From contig JAGGNK010010225.1 of NCBI GenBank assembly GCA_017590115.1, positions 8,730,834 to 8,794,833 of the forward strand: a DNA stretch of 64,000 nt, read 5' to 3'. The stretch is from Montifringilla adamsi (lineage: Eukaryota; Chordata; Aves; Passeriformes; Passeridae). Made by a program: the position numbers and the translations under genes. The notes below the pieces were generated by a model. It ran no database searches. It saw only the letters and a list, made by a program, of their open reading frames with translations, and was not told where the DNA came from. This document shows positions 37,253-49,863 of this stretch, piece by piece (within the stretch, counting starts at the first letter, position 1; every line of letters begins with the position of its first letter).

Positions 37253-37950
37253 TAGGATAATAGAATGGTACAGTTGGAAGGGACCCTAAAGATCACCTTA
37301 TTCCAACCCCCTTGTCATGGATAGGTACACTTCCCACTCAATCTGGTTGCTCAGAGACCCATCCAATCTTTTCTTGAACACTTCCATGGTTGGGGCATGG
37401 AAAGCGCCTCTGGGCAACCTGTTCCAGTGTCTCACCACCTTCACAGTAAATAATTTAAAATCTAATATCTTAATTAATGTCTTAATATCTAATCTAGACC
37501 TACCATCTGCAGTTGAAAGTAATTTCCCTTGTCTTATCACTATTTTCTTTTGTAAATAGTGGTAAGTGTAAATGTCTCTCTCCATCTTTCTTATAGGCCC
37601 ACTTCAGGTACTGGAAGGCCACAATTAGGACACCCCAAAGCCTTCTCTTCTCCAGGCTGAACAATCCCAATTCTCTCAGCCTTTCCTCATAGGAGAGGTG
37701 CTCCATTTCTCTAATCACCTTTGTGGCTCTTCTCTGGACTTGCTCCAACAGGCCGATGTCCTTTCTGAGCTGGGGACCCCAGAGCTGGACGCAGTGCTCC
37801 AGGTGGGGTCTCATGAGAGGGGAGCAGGGCGGGCAGAATCACCACCCTTGATCTGCTGGACACACTGCTTTGGATGCAGCCCAGGGTACATCTGACTTCT
37901 TGGACTGTGAGTGCATTGCTGGGTCATGTCCAGCCTCTCATCCCCCAGCA
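37253..37950 (-). mobile_element. CR1 LINE, 5'-truncated, about 0.7 kb
   Basis: This is a minus-strand copy. The CR1 3' end (ttggaagggaccctaaagat) lies at the left. Moving right it passes through ttgctcagagacccatccaa, the end of ORF2, and the thumb-like region, then fades near 37950. Its 3' end matches the copies at 13.5 and 61.6 kb better than those at 6.6 and 58.9 kb, so two CR1 subfamilies are present. A short AT-rich insertion or expansion (about 37446-37490) interrupts it. No YxDD region remains. Confidence 0.95.
37298..37814 (-). pseudogene. CR1 ORF2 C-terminal fragment
   Basis: The minus-strand frame from 37814 reads MRPHLEHCVQLWGPQ, then LLEQVQRRATKVIREMEHLS, and then ERLRELGLFSLEKRRLWG. 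These are hallmark tracts of the end of CR1 ORF2, after the reverse-transcriptase catalytic core. The frame then shifts into a second one (37585-37298) carrying RHWNRLP and a KKRLDGSLSNQ-type ending. At least one frameshift, plus the AT-rich insertion, disables it. The endonuclease and catalytic core are missing through 5' truncation. It is the best preserved protein fossil in the window. Confidence 0.92.
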
Positions 37951-40900
37951 CCTCCTTCTTGGTATTTCCTATTAGGACAAAGGAAAGCAAAATTCATAGC
38001 TTAGAATCATTCATAATTTCGGGTGACTACTTTAGGAAGCAATCCCTGAGTCAGAGTTGTGATAGAGTTCTTTTTTTTTCTCCAGGACAGACTTTTGAAG
38101 ATGGATATGGCATGCACCAACCTTAGCATCATCTTATCATGAAACATTGACCTTTATTTTGCAGTTAAAAGAAACTAATTACTTTCAGTTATGCTTATAT
38201 GATCATGGGACAAATACAGCTTTTTACTTATTCTCCCAAAACTGCCAGTTTCAGTTGACAGAAGTCTTCTCTTAGTTTTCAGAAAAAGACCTGTAAGTAG
38301 TATATATGTTTTACAAGTTTAAGAATTTCTGTAGCAGTGGGAATAATTCCACTATAATTAGCATTTAGAGCACTGAAATAAATTAAAAATTATTGCCTTT
38401 TTGAATGAAGCTTCTGCTTTTTTAACTCTTTCATCATCATTATTCCACCTTGGTATGCAAGATTTAAAGTCTTTTCACATGCATTTGGTAAATAAATTCA
38501 ATTTGTAGTCTCCTATTCGAGATATATTGTCATTGTGTGATATTTTATTAGGAGCTGATGTTGTGAGGAAGGATGTTAACACACTAGTTAGTGCTGCTGG
38601 TTTGACTAGGTATTGTTATACTTGTTTGCCTTGATTGATTCTGTTAATTATATTGCACTTACCTATGGGCTGTCTTCTCAGACACTCTATGTTTTTGAAA
38701 GTGATAACAATCAATCCTGAAGGGGAAGAAACCTCATAAAGTTTAAAAAAATGCAGTTAATCTAAAAATCTACCAAACAGAAGAACATTTCTCTAGGCTG
38801 TCATACAGTATACATTTAATTTTCACAAAACTACACTTTTATGTGCAGAAAGTGGCAATGCAGCTCTGCAAGATTACCCATCAATCTTCTGATGCTAAAT
38901 ACTGGTGCCTGGATAATAATTATTACTTATCCCAAGAGGATCTCAGCACAGTTTTTCCTGTTCAGAAAGTCTGTTGCCCTGATATTGTCTCATGACATGC
39001 ACATTTTGCACACCAGAGCAAATTTATAAATACTGACAAGCCAGGTCTTGCAGAACTTGAGTGATGTTTAGAATCTCTTCATTTCATAGATTAAAGAAAC
39101 GAGAGCTGGAGAAGTTAGCATTGGGCAAATTACAGAGAAAAATGGTGAGGAGTTGTTGCTAAACTCACATGGTGACCAAGCAGAGTTATCTTGTGCCATT
39201 CTTGGTGTCATGTTTTCATGCTTTATGGAGCCAGAAGTAAAAGTCTGTGAAGTTTGATCCTGGATCTCCTGCTCACTGACGTGAATACTGCTTGTGTGAT
39301 GGATATTTTTAAGCACTAGTCACTTACCATTTGAGACCTTTGTATGAAATATCCCTATCTAGCCATCATCAGAACAAACGAGTCTTGTAGGTTACATCTG
39401 GAATATATGAGGCAGTGTTCCAAGCTCCCCAGGAAGGCTTGCAAGGCCTTTGCATGTCTTTTTGGTCAAGAGCCATCCTGGAGCATTTTCCTTTTCTTCT
39501 GTTGATTGATGCTGAGGCACTCTGCTCCTACACACCTCTGCGCAGAAATACAAATGTTCAGCTCTGATTTTCCAGTTCATCACATATCAGCTATTAATTT
39601 GCACTAATTTATCAAGTACTGGAGGCAAATGTTTTGTCTCAGACCTCTTTTTTTTCTTTTTTTTTTTTTTTTAAATTTTTGGCAAGTCTGCATGGTACAG
39701 GACAGTTGAACAGACCAGGTGGGATATCATTTGTGCAGCCTGTTTTATATACCAAAGCATTCTGTCACTCTTCCCAAAAGAGAAGCTGCTTGATCTTGCT
39801 GAAACACCTCAGTTTGTTATGATGCAGCTGTTAGACAACAAGGAGAATTTGGCTCCCTTGGGCAGGTTTGTTTAAACCCTGAAGTTTTTCTAGCCAGAGC
39901 AGCAGATTGAGGTTCTGCTGGGGTTCCACTGCTCTTCTAGGCATCAAACCTTTTCTTAATAAAATTTACGACATTGACTTAATCAATTGACTTTCTTTAC
40001 TTGAACTTTTCTGGACTTGAATCATGAAGGAATGTTTGTCAGCACTATTTTTGAATGAACTCAAAAATGTTAAGGCTGTTTTAAGGATACCTTGCTCGTT
40101 AATTTCCAAAGGACAAAATACAGGATGTGCAACTGTCTGTGACCATCGGCTTTCTTCTGAACTTGTCCCATTGCTCAGGAATGTTATTGCATTGCCTCTG
40201 ACTCATGGGAAAAAAATTAGCAGAAGTATCTCTTCCTAATTAGGAAAGGCACTATGGTGTCTAATTCCAAATTTTGGATATAATGTTGCATTTACTTTAG
40301 CAATTAGAAACATACTGAAAGTTGTAGAACTTCACTTTGAAAAGGCCAAAATAAATACAGATGTTGTTGTGGGTAAGTACATTTATTTTTGTTTTGGAAA
40401 ACTGCACATGTGAGACTCAAAATTATATAAATGCATTGATCAATTACTTCTGTGTAAGATCTCCATCCACAAAAGACATAAACATATAATCGCCTACTGC
40501 CTCTTTGAAAGCAAAAGATCACACAAAAGACAAGATTTTGAACAGAAAGATTCAAACACTTGATGCTGTTTCAAAACCTCCACAAAGATAGCTTTTCACC
40601 CATGAAAGAAAGAATAGAATTAACAAATCTGGATACCTACGGTATTGTTTCCTGTGACACAGCCTAAGCTCAATTTACTCCTTGCTGCAGTATCATTAAA
40701 TTGCCCAAATGTGCCTCCTAAATCTACCATAGTACCATGAATTCTCCCCTCTGCCTCCTGAATAACCACAGACTGCAGCCTTGTTTTTCTTAGACTAATA
40801 ATCTGTGTTTCTTTCTCCTCTGTTTAGAAATGACTTATCATGAACATTGAGCTGAAGTTGGCCAGTGGGTTCAAAAGTGGTTGGGTATGGTGGGGAGAGC

Positions 40901-42749
40901 CAGATGGACGCCACAGCTGTAGGAGTCCCATCCCTTCCAAAATCAGGATAAAAATGGAGCTGCTGCACTCCCCTGCGACTTGCACAAACCGGGTATTATT
41001 TGGTATCACTTGTCAAGCTGAAGCATGATCTCTATATGTCAATGCTTTCCTCTAAATATAAACAGAAAATCAGTTCCTTTGATTTGACCACTTTGTTTTC
41101 CTGAAGGAGGGAAAAAGAGGCCTTCTGCTTACTTTACCTCTTCCTGTTTTCCCATGCTGACCTATCTGGGACTGTTTAGACGAGGCACAGAGCAGGCTTG
41201 TTAAGGGGCTGGCATTTGAGAGATCAGAATTTTGTTCTGCTCTTTTCTGCCAGCTTTCTGTGTTAAGTTGAGGCAGTTGCTCAGTTTCTGCTTTCCCTTC
41301 CTGCTCAGACTGTGGCTGATTTGCAGGGGGGCTGCAGCTCTGAAGAGGGGATGAGCCTGGGGGTGAAATGAGGGAAGAGAAGGGACAACAAGGTGAAGGT
41401 ACTGCCTTCTGGCAACAGCAGACTCTTAGACCAGCTCAGCTGCTCACCAGACCACACTGTTAAGAGCATTAAGAGTTTAATTGTTGATTTTAACCTTGAG
41501 GTAAACGTAGGCTCATTCATCGTCCAGGCAGTGATGGAGAAAGGCTGTTCTGCACAGCCCCTGAAAAAAAATTCCTCTTAGTTGGCATGTGCAAATTTTC
41601 ACATACTAAGACTTCTAGGGGGAGAAGTGAAAATTCAGTTTAATTCAGAGAAGTAGCGCACGTGACTTAAATTGCAATCAAAGTTTTCTGGGTTTCTGTA
41701 TAAAATGATATCCAAATTTCTCCCATGAACGTCACCAGAGAAAACTCTACCAGATGTAACAATTAGATTTTAACACTGCTTTCAAAAGCATAGTAATCTG
41801 TGGCACAGAAGAGATAGGCATTTTTTAGCAATGACTGTTAGGAAAATCAGAGAAGGAAGATTAAAAAAGTACAAAGAAACATCCAGATCTGGGACACAGA
41901 CTTTTCTCAGCATCCCATTTCCATTCAAGCAGTCTGAGATGGGTCAGAGAGAGCAATGGGAACAGAGAGCTGTGGTAACTGGGTATTTTAAAGACGAATT
42001 TCCAAAAGTAGAAGGTTCTGATTTATCTCTGTTACTAAGACACAATCATAAGCCTTTAACAGAACTTTTGGTGACCTTGAGGAAGCAGTTATATTTTACC
42101 TTCTCTTGTTATTAATGCTTTAGCTCTTCAGAATATCAGAAATAACTTTCCATTTAGGATGGATAGATATTTTTGGTACAATGTTTGTGTTTGTTCTTGA
42201 CTGCTGAATGCATATCTACCTTTTTTGATTTGTCTGACACAGTTCAATGACTTTGATGAGCTCCCAGTCTGCAGCCTGAGTGTTTAACTGCAGAGAACTG
42301 ATATTTTTAGCAGAAGCCCTTCTTGATGGAGCACATCCTTGCAATATCTTTAGTACAAGAGAAAACTGTTATCTAAACTTATAATTTGTCTCCTATATCT
42401 AAAACTTTATTACTGATTTAAGTTACAACATTTGAGTTCAAATGCTCATCTACCTGATTTGTGCAACTTGTCCCTCCACCTTTAAGAGTCTTAGGGTGAA
42501 AAAGCACAAATGTGATCCGAGTATTTTTATCTTAAGCACATGCAGCCTTACATGGATGAACATAAATCTGGGGTGGAAATAATTCCTGAGGTTGGCTCTT
42601 CATAGGGAAGACCATTTGGGTGCATCAGAGGATGTACTATTACAGCCCTTGTTTGTCAAATGGGTGTTATAGGTACATGTATACACAAACACACACAATT
42701 TGTATCCATGTTGTAGTTTTGTACACCTTTTGGAGTGTGGTATCTGATA
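37951..42749. other. Unique non-coding stretch
   Basis: No gene is supported. The only simple repeat of note is the T-rich tract at 39648-39672. The patch near 40840-41030 has two opposing short frames and a few CpGs but no recognisable protein. The remainder is AT-rich single-copy DNA. Confidence 0.65.
39648..39672. repeat. T-rich tract
   Basis: T-runs of 9 and 16 split by one C, followed by aaattttt. Simple repeat or minus-strand A-tail. Confidence 0.8.
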
Positions 42750-43602
42750 GTGGGTTGACTCTGGTTGGATGCCAGACACCCACCAAAGCCTCTTAACACT
42801 TCCCTCCTCGGCTGGACAGGGGAGAGAAAATGCAAGAAAGGTCTCATGAGTTGAGATAAGGACAGGGAGAGATCACTCACTGAATACCATCTCATGCAAA
42901 GCAGACTTGAATTAGAGATCTTAATTGAATTTAATCCTAACAAAATCAGAGCAGGATAATGAGAAGTAAAATAAGACCTTCAAATCACCTTCCCCCTTCA
43001 GGCACGGCTGCTCCAGCGTGGGTCCCCCATGGGGCCACAAATCCTACCAGAAAACCTGCTCCAGTTTGGGCTCCTCTCTCCACGGATCTGTAGCTCCCTG
43101 CTAGGACCCTGCTCCAGCAGGGCTTCCCATAGGTTCATAGTCTCCTCTCTGGCATCCACCCTCTCCAACATGGGTCCCCTCCACAGGCTACAGGTGGATC
43201 TCTGCATCTCAATGACTTCCATGGGCTGCAGGGAAATCTGCACCATGGGCTGCAGGGAAATCCCAGCTCCAGCATCAGGAACACTTTCTCTCCTCCTCCT
43301 CCTCCTCCTCCTTCTCCACTTCTCCACTCTGCAGTGTCTGCAGAGCTGCTCCACTCACATATTCTCACCCTGGTCTTCTCTGGCTGCAATTACATCTGTG
43401 CAATAACATTTTTCTCTTCTTAAATCTGCTATCACAGAGATGTTCCCACCATTTCCAGTTGGCCTAGCCTTGCCCAGCAGCCTGTCCATCATGGACCCAG
43501 CTGGCATTGGCTCTGCTGAACATTGAGGAAGCTTCTGGCAGCTTCTTACAGAAGCCACCCCTGTGCAACCCCACTAACAAAACCTGGCCTTGCAAATCCA
43601 AT
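42750..43602 (-). mobile_element. Avian LTR-retrotransposon element, probably a solo LTR
   Basis: The block starts near tgggttgactctggttggat and passes through ggagagatcactcactgaat and several bctccagcgtggg/atgggctgcag modules. It ends near tgcaaatccaataccaatg. I recognise this as an LTR-type interspersed repeat common in bird genomes, by general resemblance rather than a database match. The sense strand is probably minus: on that strand a TTTAAG TATA-like word lies ahead of the repeated modules. No gag, pol or env is visible on either side, which fits a solo LTR. It holds a (TCC)7 run (43291-43311) and a 24-bp tandem duplication (43221/43245). Exact ends and family name are uncertain. Confidence 0.75.
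43291..43311. repeat. (TCC)7 microsatellite inside the LTR element
   Basis: Seven uninterrupted TCC units. On the minus strand they give the arginine or glycine runs of two overlapping open frames (43354-42998 and 43389-43135). Those frames belong to the repeat element and are not host genes. Confidence 0.9.
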
Positions 43603-43625
43603 ACCAATGACTACTAAAAATGGTG

Positions 43626-43662
43626 AAATTTTACTTCTAGTAAAATTTTACTTCTAGTAAAC
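43626..43662. repeat. 17-bp tandem repeat with palindromic unit
   Basis: The unit aaattttacttctagta occurs twice without a gap (43626-43642 and 43643-43659). Each contains the inverted repeat TTTACT-TCT-AGTAAA once the next base is included. The two copies are identical, which suggests a recent slippage event. Confidence 0.8.
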
Positions 43663-44392
43663 CCTCTGAAATATTGTACCATATAACAGTTGATTGTAAG
43701 CTGAAAAAAAAAAACTTAACCTCACTTCTGCCTTTTTAAAGCAACACACGCCCAGCTCACCCAGTAGTGTAGCATGCAATCTGGCAATAAAGACAAGACA
43801 ACCATATAACTCTTGTAGGGGACCGGTAAAAGTCTTCTCACATATTTGTTCACCTGAGAGGGAGACTAGATGAGCAGTATAGGTCAGATATCAAACTTTT
43901 GGATTGCTTACAGGCCTCTGGGAACACAAGTGGACTTTAAGAACCCAAATTAAAGAATTATAGACTCACACAAATGTGTGTAGGTGCCTGCCTGCTGTAC
44001 TCAAGCAGCCATTTCTGGGATAGTGATAACATTTTCAGCTTGGTAAAGAAAAGAACCAAAGTTCCTTTTCACATGGATCCAGGCCTCTGAAAGAGGTGGA
44101 TATGTCCCTGGGTCATTTTTTACTCAGAATACTTACTCTGAAAGTTCTTGAAATGGTCAGTATATTAGAGTGTCCATCCCCTTCTCCATCATGTGTGCAC
44201 AGACTCTTGTACATGTAATTGTTTCCAAAACTGAATAAACCTGCTCTTGCAATGCTGGCAGGTGCAACATATGCAAATGCTAGTTCTTTTACTACAAGTT
44301 TTATCAAAGAGGAAAAACTCATCCAGGCTATTTTCATTTTTTAAAGTCTTTTCACTTAATATATATCAAAGAAAAATGTGGTAATATTTCAA

Positions 44393-44503
44393 ACAAATAC
44401 AAGCAACAACAGCAACAAAAACTGAAAAAAAAACCCCACCAAACCCCAAAAAAACCCTCAAAAAAAAAAAAAAAACCAAAAAAAAACCAAAATAAAAACC
44501 CCA
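44393..44503. repeat. A-rich tract with A/C runs
   Basis: About 110 bases of A-runs (up to 15) alternating with CCC or CCCC runs, beginning with aacaacagcaac. It produces the glycine/phenylalanine-rich minus-strand frame at 44352-44549, which is not a gene. Confidence 0.85.
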
Positions 44504-46386
44504 ATTGAACAACTCCCTCCTCCCAAAAATCTAAACACCACACATGCACAAAAGAATTACATTTATTTGATAATGTCTTCCTTGTTGCAAGCTCAGTTTG
44601 ACTCCAGGTTTAGTAAATGTTCTTTTAATGTGTATTTATGCCCAAAAACTTGAGTGAGTGAAAAGTATAGTCAAAGGAAACAAGCCTTTCCTTTGTCTGT
44701 CTACAGTCCACTAAAACTCTAGCTATAAATCCCTAATAGTAATTTGCTGTTTCTGCTAATTTAAATTAGCCTTAATGAGGTAAATCAAGCCATTGGTGTT
44801 TAATTGGGCTTTAATGAACTGAATTCCTCAAGAAGAGATTTATGGAGAGTTTACCTGACACAAACAATTACACCAGGGAAAATCCTTTTCCTCTCCTCCC
44901 ACTTCCCCTGCTGCAAGGGAAAAACAGAGGAGGCACAAAATAGCACAAAGCTGGAACTGTCGTGTTGCCGTAGCCAAAAGCATTCCAAAATTAGCCAGAA
45001 TCTCCAGCAGCAGAAGGAAGGAATGTGCTCTCTTCTTTGTGGACGTTTCACTGCCATCCTGACCCTTTACCTGGTTCGGTCAGTGAACAGAAAAGTGGTC
45101 AAAATGCAGATGCATTGCAGTCAGCTGGCATCAGTCTGCAGAAGGAGCTGAGGTTGCTGCTCTGGTGCTTCCCTACTCAGGAAATAACAAAGCTTTGGAA
45201 CAGCGATCACTGGGTCATTGAGATAGGCCTACAGGGGGTTTGTCTGCAAAATATCATCTCCTAGGAGTACACCAAGATATAACTATGAAAATAGTTTAAA
45301 AACACAGAAGGTGGTGGGATGGAAGAGTAAAACTTTCTCCTCAACAAGTAGAGAGCCTGAAACAACCCTCAGGTGTTACTGTAAGGGTGTAGCTAAGGGT
45401 GCTACAGGAGGAGAGAACATATTTGCACACTTTGGCCAAGTCACCTGCTTTCCCAGGCCACAGCTCAGTGTGGAAGGATGTCTCCTGATTTCCTCTTGCT
45501 ACCCGCTCTTAGCTTCAAAAGGACACTTACCCTGTAGGCACATTTCAAAACCTTTTATGCCAATGGTTCTGAATTTTAAATTCTTTGTTTATGCTCCAGG
45601 TAGGGATTTATCTCCTCAGTATACAGATTACTTTATTGACAATTCTTATCCTCTAAGTGTCTATGGCTGCATTATAGGTAAAACCACCCAAGCAAATACA
45701 AATCCAAATGAATACAACACAAACTTGTATGTGTGCTGTTAGCTAGTGATATGAAATGTTGAGCTAATAAAATCTTTAATCAGAGTTCAAATACAGGCTC
45801 TGTATTTCCTATCACCTAAAAGTAAATGAAGAATTTGTGTTGGAAAGGTTGCCCCTCTATCTGTCTTCTAAATGGTGAATTATGTATTAACCTAATACAG
45901 GTTTTATGGAAGATCAGAGCCTGCTCCGGGTCCCCAAGGATATCTGTTATGCCAGAGAGTATTCAAAAGTCATGAGCCAGGCTTCAAACATAATTGGATT
46001 GCCACAGGAGCAGGAGGCTTTCTAAATAACAAAGGAAAACAATATGTAACTTGTGGTTCTTTTTTTGCTTCTCTTGTTTTGAGTTTCTTGTTTGCAGCAA
46101 ACTTAATTTTGCAAACACAAGGGGAAGGAAGTATCTCAGTAAAAGAGGGAGGGTGGAAGGAAGATGGGAGTTCATCATCACAGGAGTTATGAGCTCTGCA
46201 CTTGCAGAAAGAAATAATATCACCATTTTGACCCCACAGCAGTTTCAAGGCAAAATGGGGATTTCCTGGTGCTGCAGTATAGGTTAACTCCTCTTATGGC
46301 AGAACAATTTTGAAAAGCATGCAAGAAAATCGTGAGTTTTCTGCCAAAAGGAAGATGATCAGATCTCCAGTAGCCTTTTTGTTTTC

Positions 46387-46428
46387 TTTTTTTTTTTTTT
46401 CCCAACTCAATGGCTCCAGGCCATTGAG
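46387..46428. other. T14 tract beside a perfect 9-bp stem-loop
   Basis: T14 (46387-46400) is followed after five bases by ctcaatggc (46406-46414), a five-base loop tccag, and gccattgag (46420-46428). The arms are perfect reverse complements. Read on the minus strand, the hairpin comes before an A14 run. This could be a fossil of a structured RNA copied with its tail, or coincidence. Confidence 0.5.
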
Positions 46429-49364
46429 CAAGTTTCTACTGTGCAAGTCTGAAATAAATCTAAATCCCTTTTGCTTCAGATAGCAAAACTCCCCAAACTG
46501 CTTAATATTAAATACCTGGCATCAGACAGAGTGCAATTTGAACATGACTTCAATCAAACTTTATTACTATTAAGCGTGGAAGGCAGAATATATTTCATAC
46601 AAGCATTACTACTTAGAATCTGACTTGCTGCCAAGCTGCCTCAGAGCTGCCTTCCATATATTTGGCTTTCCTTGGATCTCAGCTTTCTTACACAGCCTGG
46701 AGCTGCCACCCCCATCAGTGACTGTGTGCCCTCAATGGCTGGTAGTACGGGAAGGATTTTAAGGCTGGCTCAGAGCCCAGACATAACACCAAATCTGCCA
46801 TAACTCAGCTGCCACAAATATGTCCCCCGAAATTCCTCCCCTGAAAATTAATGCTGTTTGTATGGCTCACTACCTGCATATCTAATGCAAGTTTATATGC
46901 CAGGGGCCAAAATACTGATAACATATTAATAATTACCACTAAGAGATCCTAGAGCCTTAGGAGGAGAAAAGAGAGAGAGAGACATAAAGAAAATATATTG
47001 ACTGATAATAAAGGAAATTCTAGCAAACTGATAATGCACTTAATAATTTTCTGATGGCTTCTCAATAAAATAGTGTTAATGAGAAAATGTTTTATATGCA
47101 CTGGAATGCATAATACCTCATCTTTCCCTATTGTATTATTTTAATGCTACAGACCTTGCTCTTTTTAGTAAAAACCATTAAAGTGGCATTTCATTCTTCT
47201 GTGTCAAAGAAGGTACTATTCCAGCAATTACTCATGGAAAAAAATGATGGAGAAATACTATAATTTCTACCTGAGCTGTATTGCAGTTCCATATTTACAT
47301 TATATTGGAATGCATCTTCTATTGAATTTTCTATGTAGATAAAGACATACACACTTTAATAAAAACATTTAGCAGTCGCAAATAAGAGACTAAATTAATG
47401 CTAACAATGAATGTAAACTTAGCGCTTGTTAAAATTTCAGAAAGGATGCTTTACAGGAGATTATCAGAGTTAAGATGCATAATCCTGGGCATATAGTAAT
47501 TCTCAGTGTTTGCATCCATAATGTGGTGTAAAAGATGGATTTAATGGTGTCTATGCTGGTAAATATTTCAACTGCAGAAAATTGTCTTGGTGTTGTGAGT
47601 AGTACAGATCTCTCAACATCCCTCACACACATAAACATTGCAAGTATTCATTCATCTGGTTGGGATGAGACTTTTCAGAAAAACTTCTGTGCCTATCTTG
47701 GGATTTTTAGTAGCTCCTAGAGGAAAGACCTTTATACTTTGCAGATGAAAAGGTCTTTTTTTTTTGTTTAAATCCTACAAAATTGCTGCTGGCTCCTTGT
47801 TGATATAAAATGTAAATACTACTTCAGCCTGGAATTTAGAAATTAATATACCCAATGTATTCCTTTGTTGACTGTTGATAACATATTTCTTCTAAAGCAA
47901 TACATGTTTTCAACACAGGGATGCCTTTTTTTCTTTATTCCTGCTCCCTGGCCAAAAGCATTTGCCCGTTTCCCCCTAACCTGATGGAATCCACCCACGA
48001 TGGAGTCCAGGAACATCGATTCCCACATTTACTGTCATGTCCTCCACAGATTTATGGTTCCTCATGCTGCTACCATGAACCTATACCATGAAATGCTCAG
48101 ACACACAGTCCAAAGGTTAAGTGCATTTTTTAGTATATCAACCACTTTTGTAAATGGTGTTTTTAAGGAAACATTAAATCTTACAGTGTGCACAAACATT
48201 TTAACAAAGTTTTCATTCTTCATTTATTTATATGCTGCAACGGTTATATACCATGTTTTGAATGACAGTTCTTCAAACCATTTCTTTTTGTACTGTAAGT
48301 GCACTTATGAAAAGACGGGGTACATTTTTTGCTCACTTAAATGTACTAGGAGCATCAAGGAGTAATTTTTCAGACACTTAGTATTTTGTTGCTTCTACAG
48401 ATGCAATTAATTACTGAAATTCTAGTTCAGTTGCATTAAGAAAATGTATGGTGAGACTGCCTTAATGTTTGTGTTTAATTAATGGCTGCATTAAACTATC
48501 TGATTTCCTAACTGCCGTCATATGCAATCTCTTGCATTGACATTTAGAGGAGTGTTGATTGAGGCTAATCTCTCTGCACTTCCTTTACAGGGACTGGAAA
48601 GAAAAGGGCTCCTTCAGAGCTATGATTTAGAGTGTCTAAAGTTAAGCTCCTGCTCTGAGTTGCCCCCCAATCCTCCCTATCACTACATTTTCATTGAACT
48701 GAACTTCTGTGAATCCCTCCTTTGTCACTGAAATATGAAATGCACATACACCGTACAGCAAAATTAATAACCAGATAAAATTCTGCCACTGAGATAGCGC
48801 AAAAAGGGAGCTTTCTGTTCTATTCTGGAGGTTGTCAGGAGTCTATGGAGAATGTTGGAGTCAAACATGCCATATAGAATCTGGATTTTTAGGTATTTGT
48901 GATGAAAAGTATATTAATGTGCCAGTGATCATCAGCTAGTAATTGGACTCTCAAAAAAAAGAGCAGGGCTGGGAAGTGATGGCCTGCAGAAACCCTGGTG
49001 AAGAAGGAGGAGGGCAAAGTATATGGGCAGAGGTGGTTTAGTGTAATTTTCACCTTTGAAATTTTAAGTTGCTTCCAAAGGTGACAAAGTAAGCAAGCAA
49101 AACCTGGTGATGTCCCTACAGTGGGTCCAATACTTCAACGTCTTCATTATTAACCTGGAGGATGGATGAAGACTGCAGTGATGGTTTAATAGCAGCGGGA
49201 ATTAAACTCCAAATAAGCCACTCCCCTTCCCCCTGTCCCACTCTGGTGAGGGAGGGACAAACGAGAGACTGTGAGTTGAGATAACAATTTACTGAAAGCC
49301 AACAGCAATGGAGTAAGAAACACACAGGGACAGCAGCAATGCTAATAACAAAAGTGTGTAAAAA

Positions 49365-49472
49365 GGGAAGGTGCTTTACACACAAAAGGTATTCACCACC
49401 TTGACTTAGCTCTGCATAGGGAAGGTGCTTTATACACAAAAGACATTCACCACCTTGACTTAGCCCTGCATG
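49365..49472. repeat. 54-bp tandem duplication
   Basis: The unit begins gggaaggtgcttta at 49365 and again at 49419, and each ends in a tagctctgcat/tagccctgcat block. The two copies differ at only a few positions. Confidence 0.88.
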
Positions 49473-49486
49473 GCCACTGACACAAA

Positions 49487-49780
49487 GACAAGATGCCAGG
49501 GGATGATCCTTGTGACTCTGCAATGGCAGTGGTTATTCCAGAGACAAAGACAAGATGCCAGGGGGATGTTCCTGCAGCTCAGCAATGATGTTTGCTTATT
49601 TCTGAGACAATGACCAGATGGTGGATGGATGTTCCTGTGGCTCAGCAGTGACACAGGGCTGTTTCCAAGACAAGATGGCAGGATGACGTTCCTGTGCCCA
49701 GTGCCACATGGCCTCCCAGCACTAGGACAAGATGGTGTGCCCTCCTGCAGCCAGGGTTTCCTGTCCCTGAGGCCAAGCCA
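49487..49780. repeat. About five units of a ~60-bp minisatellite
   Basis: Units begin with variants of gacaagatgccagg at 49487, 49549, 49605, 49669 and 49726, so spacing varies from 56 to 64. Each unit continues with a gatgttcctg...ctcagca-type segment. The minus-strand open frames 49804-49460 and 49523-49116 are produced by these repeats and show repeated LCLWN/SCRNI-like peptides. They do not look like a host gene. Confidence 0.8.
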
Positions 49781-49781
49781 A

Positions 49782-49863
49782 GAAAAACAATGAAGGATCA
49801 ACACTCAAAAAAAACAATGAAGGATCAACAACAAAAAAACAAGCCAAGGATCAATGAAGGATC
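49782..49863. repeat. aatgaaggatcaa short tandem array
   Basis: Three variant copies of a 20-27-base unit (aacaatgaaggatcaaca), separated by short A-runs and ending in tcaatgaaggatcg. It adjoins the 60-bp array and is part of the same repetitive block. Confidence 0.75.

Larger units (their letters stand above)
43603..49107. other. Unique non-coding stretch
   Basis: No gene is supported. Included are a 17-bp palindromic tandem repeat (43626-43662), an A-rich tract (44393-44503), a short AG repeat (about 46972-46981) and a hairpin beside a T-tract (46387-46428). A 143-codon frame at 45311-45742 shows no recognisable domain and has no start or splice context that would support it. Confidence 0.65.

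Noticed and set aside
42998..43406. Long overlapping frames on both strands (arginine-rich on minus)
   Set aside because: They lie wholly inside the LTR element and its TCC run, so they are repeat-derived and not host genes.
45311..45742. 143-codon plus-strand frame followed by an AATAAA
   Set aside because: No domain, no convincing start, and no splice context. AATAAA is frequent here by composition.
49116..49804. Minus-strand frames of 135 and 114 codons with repeated peptides
   Set aside because: The repetition comes directly from the DNA minisatellites. No signal, domain or gene context supports a protein.
49365..49863. CRISPR-like regular repeats
   Set aside because: Units are contiguous tandem repeats with no unique spacers, and the genome is a vertebrate one.
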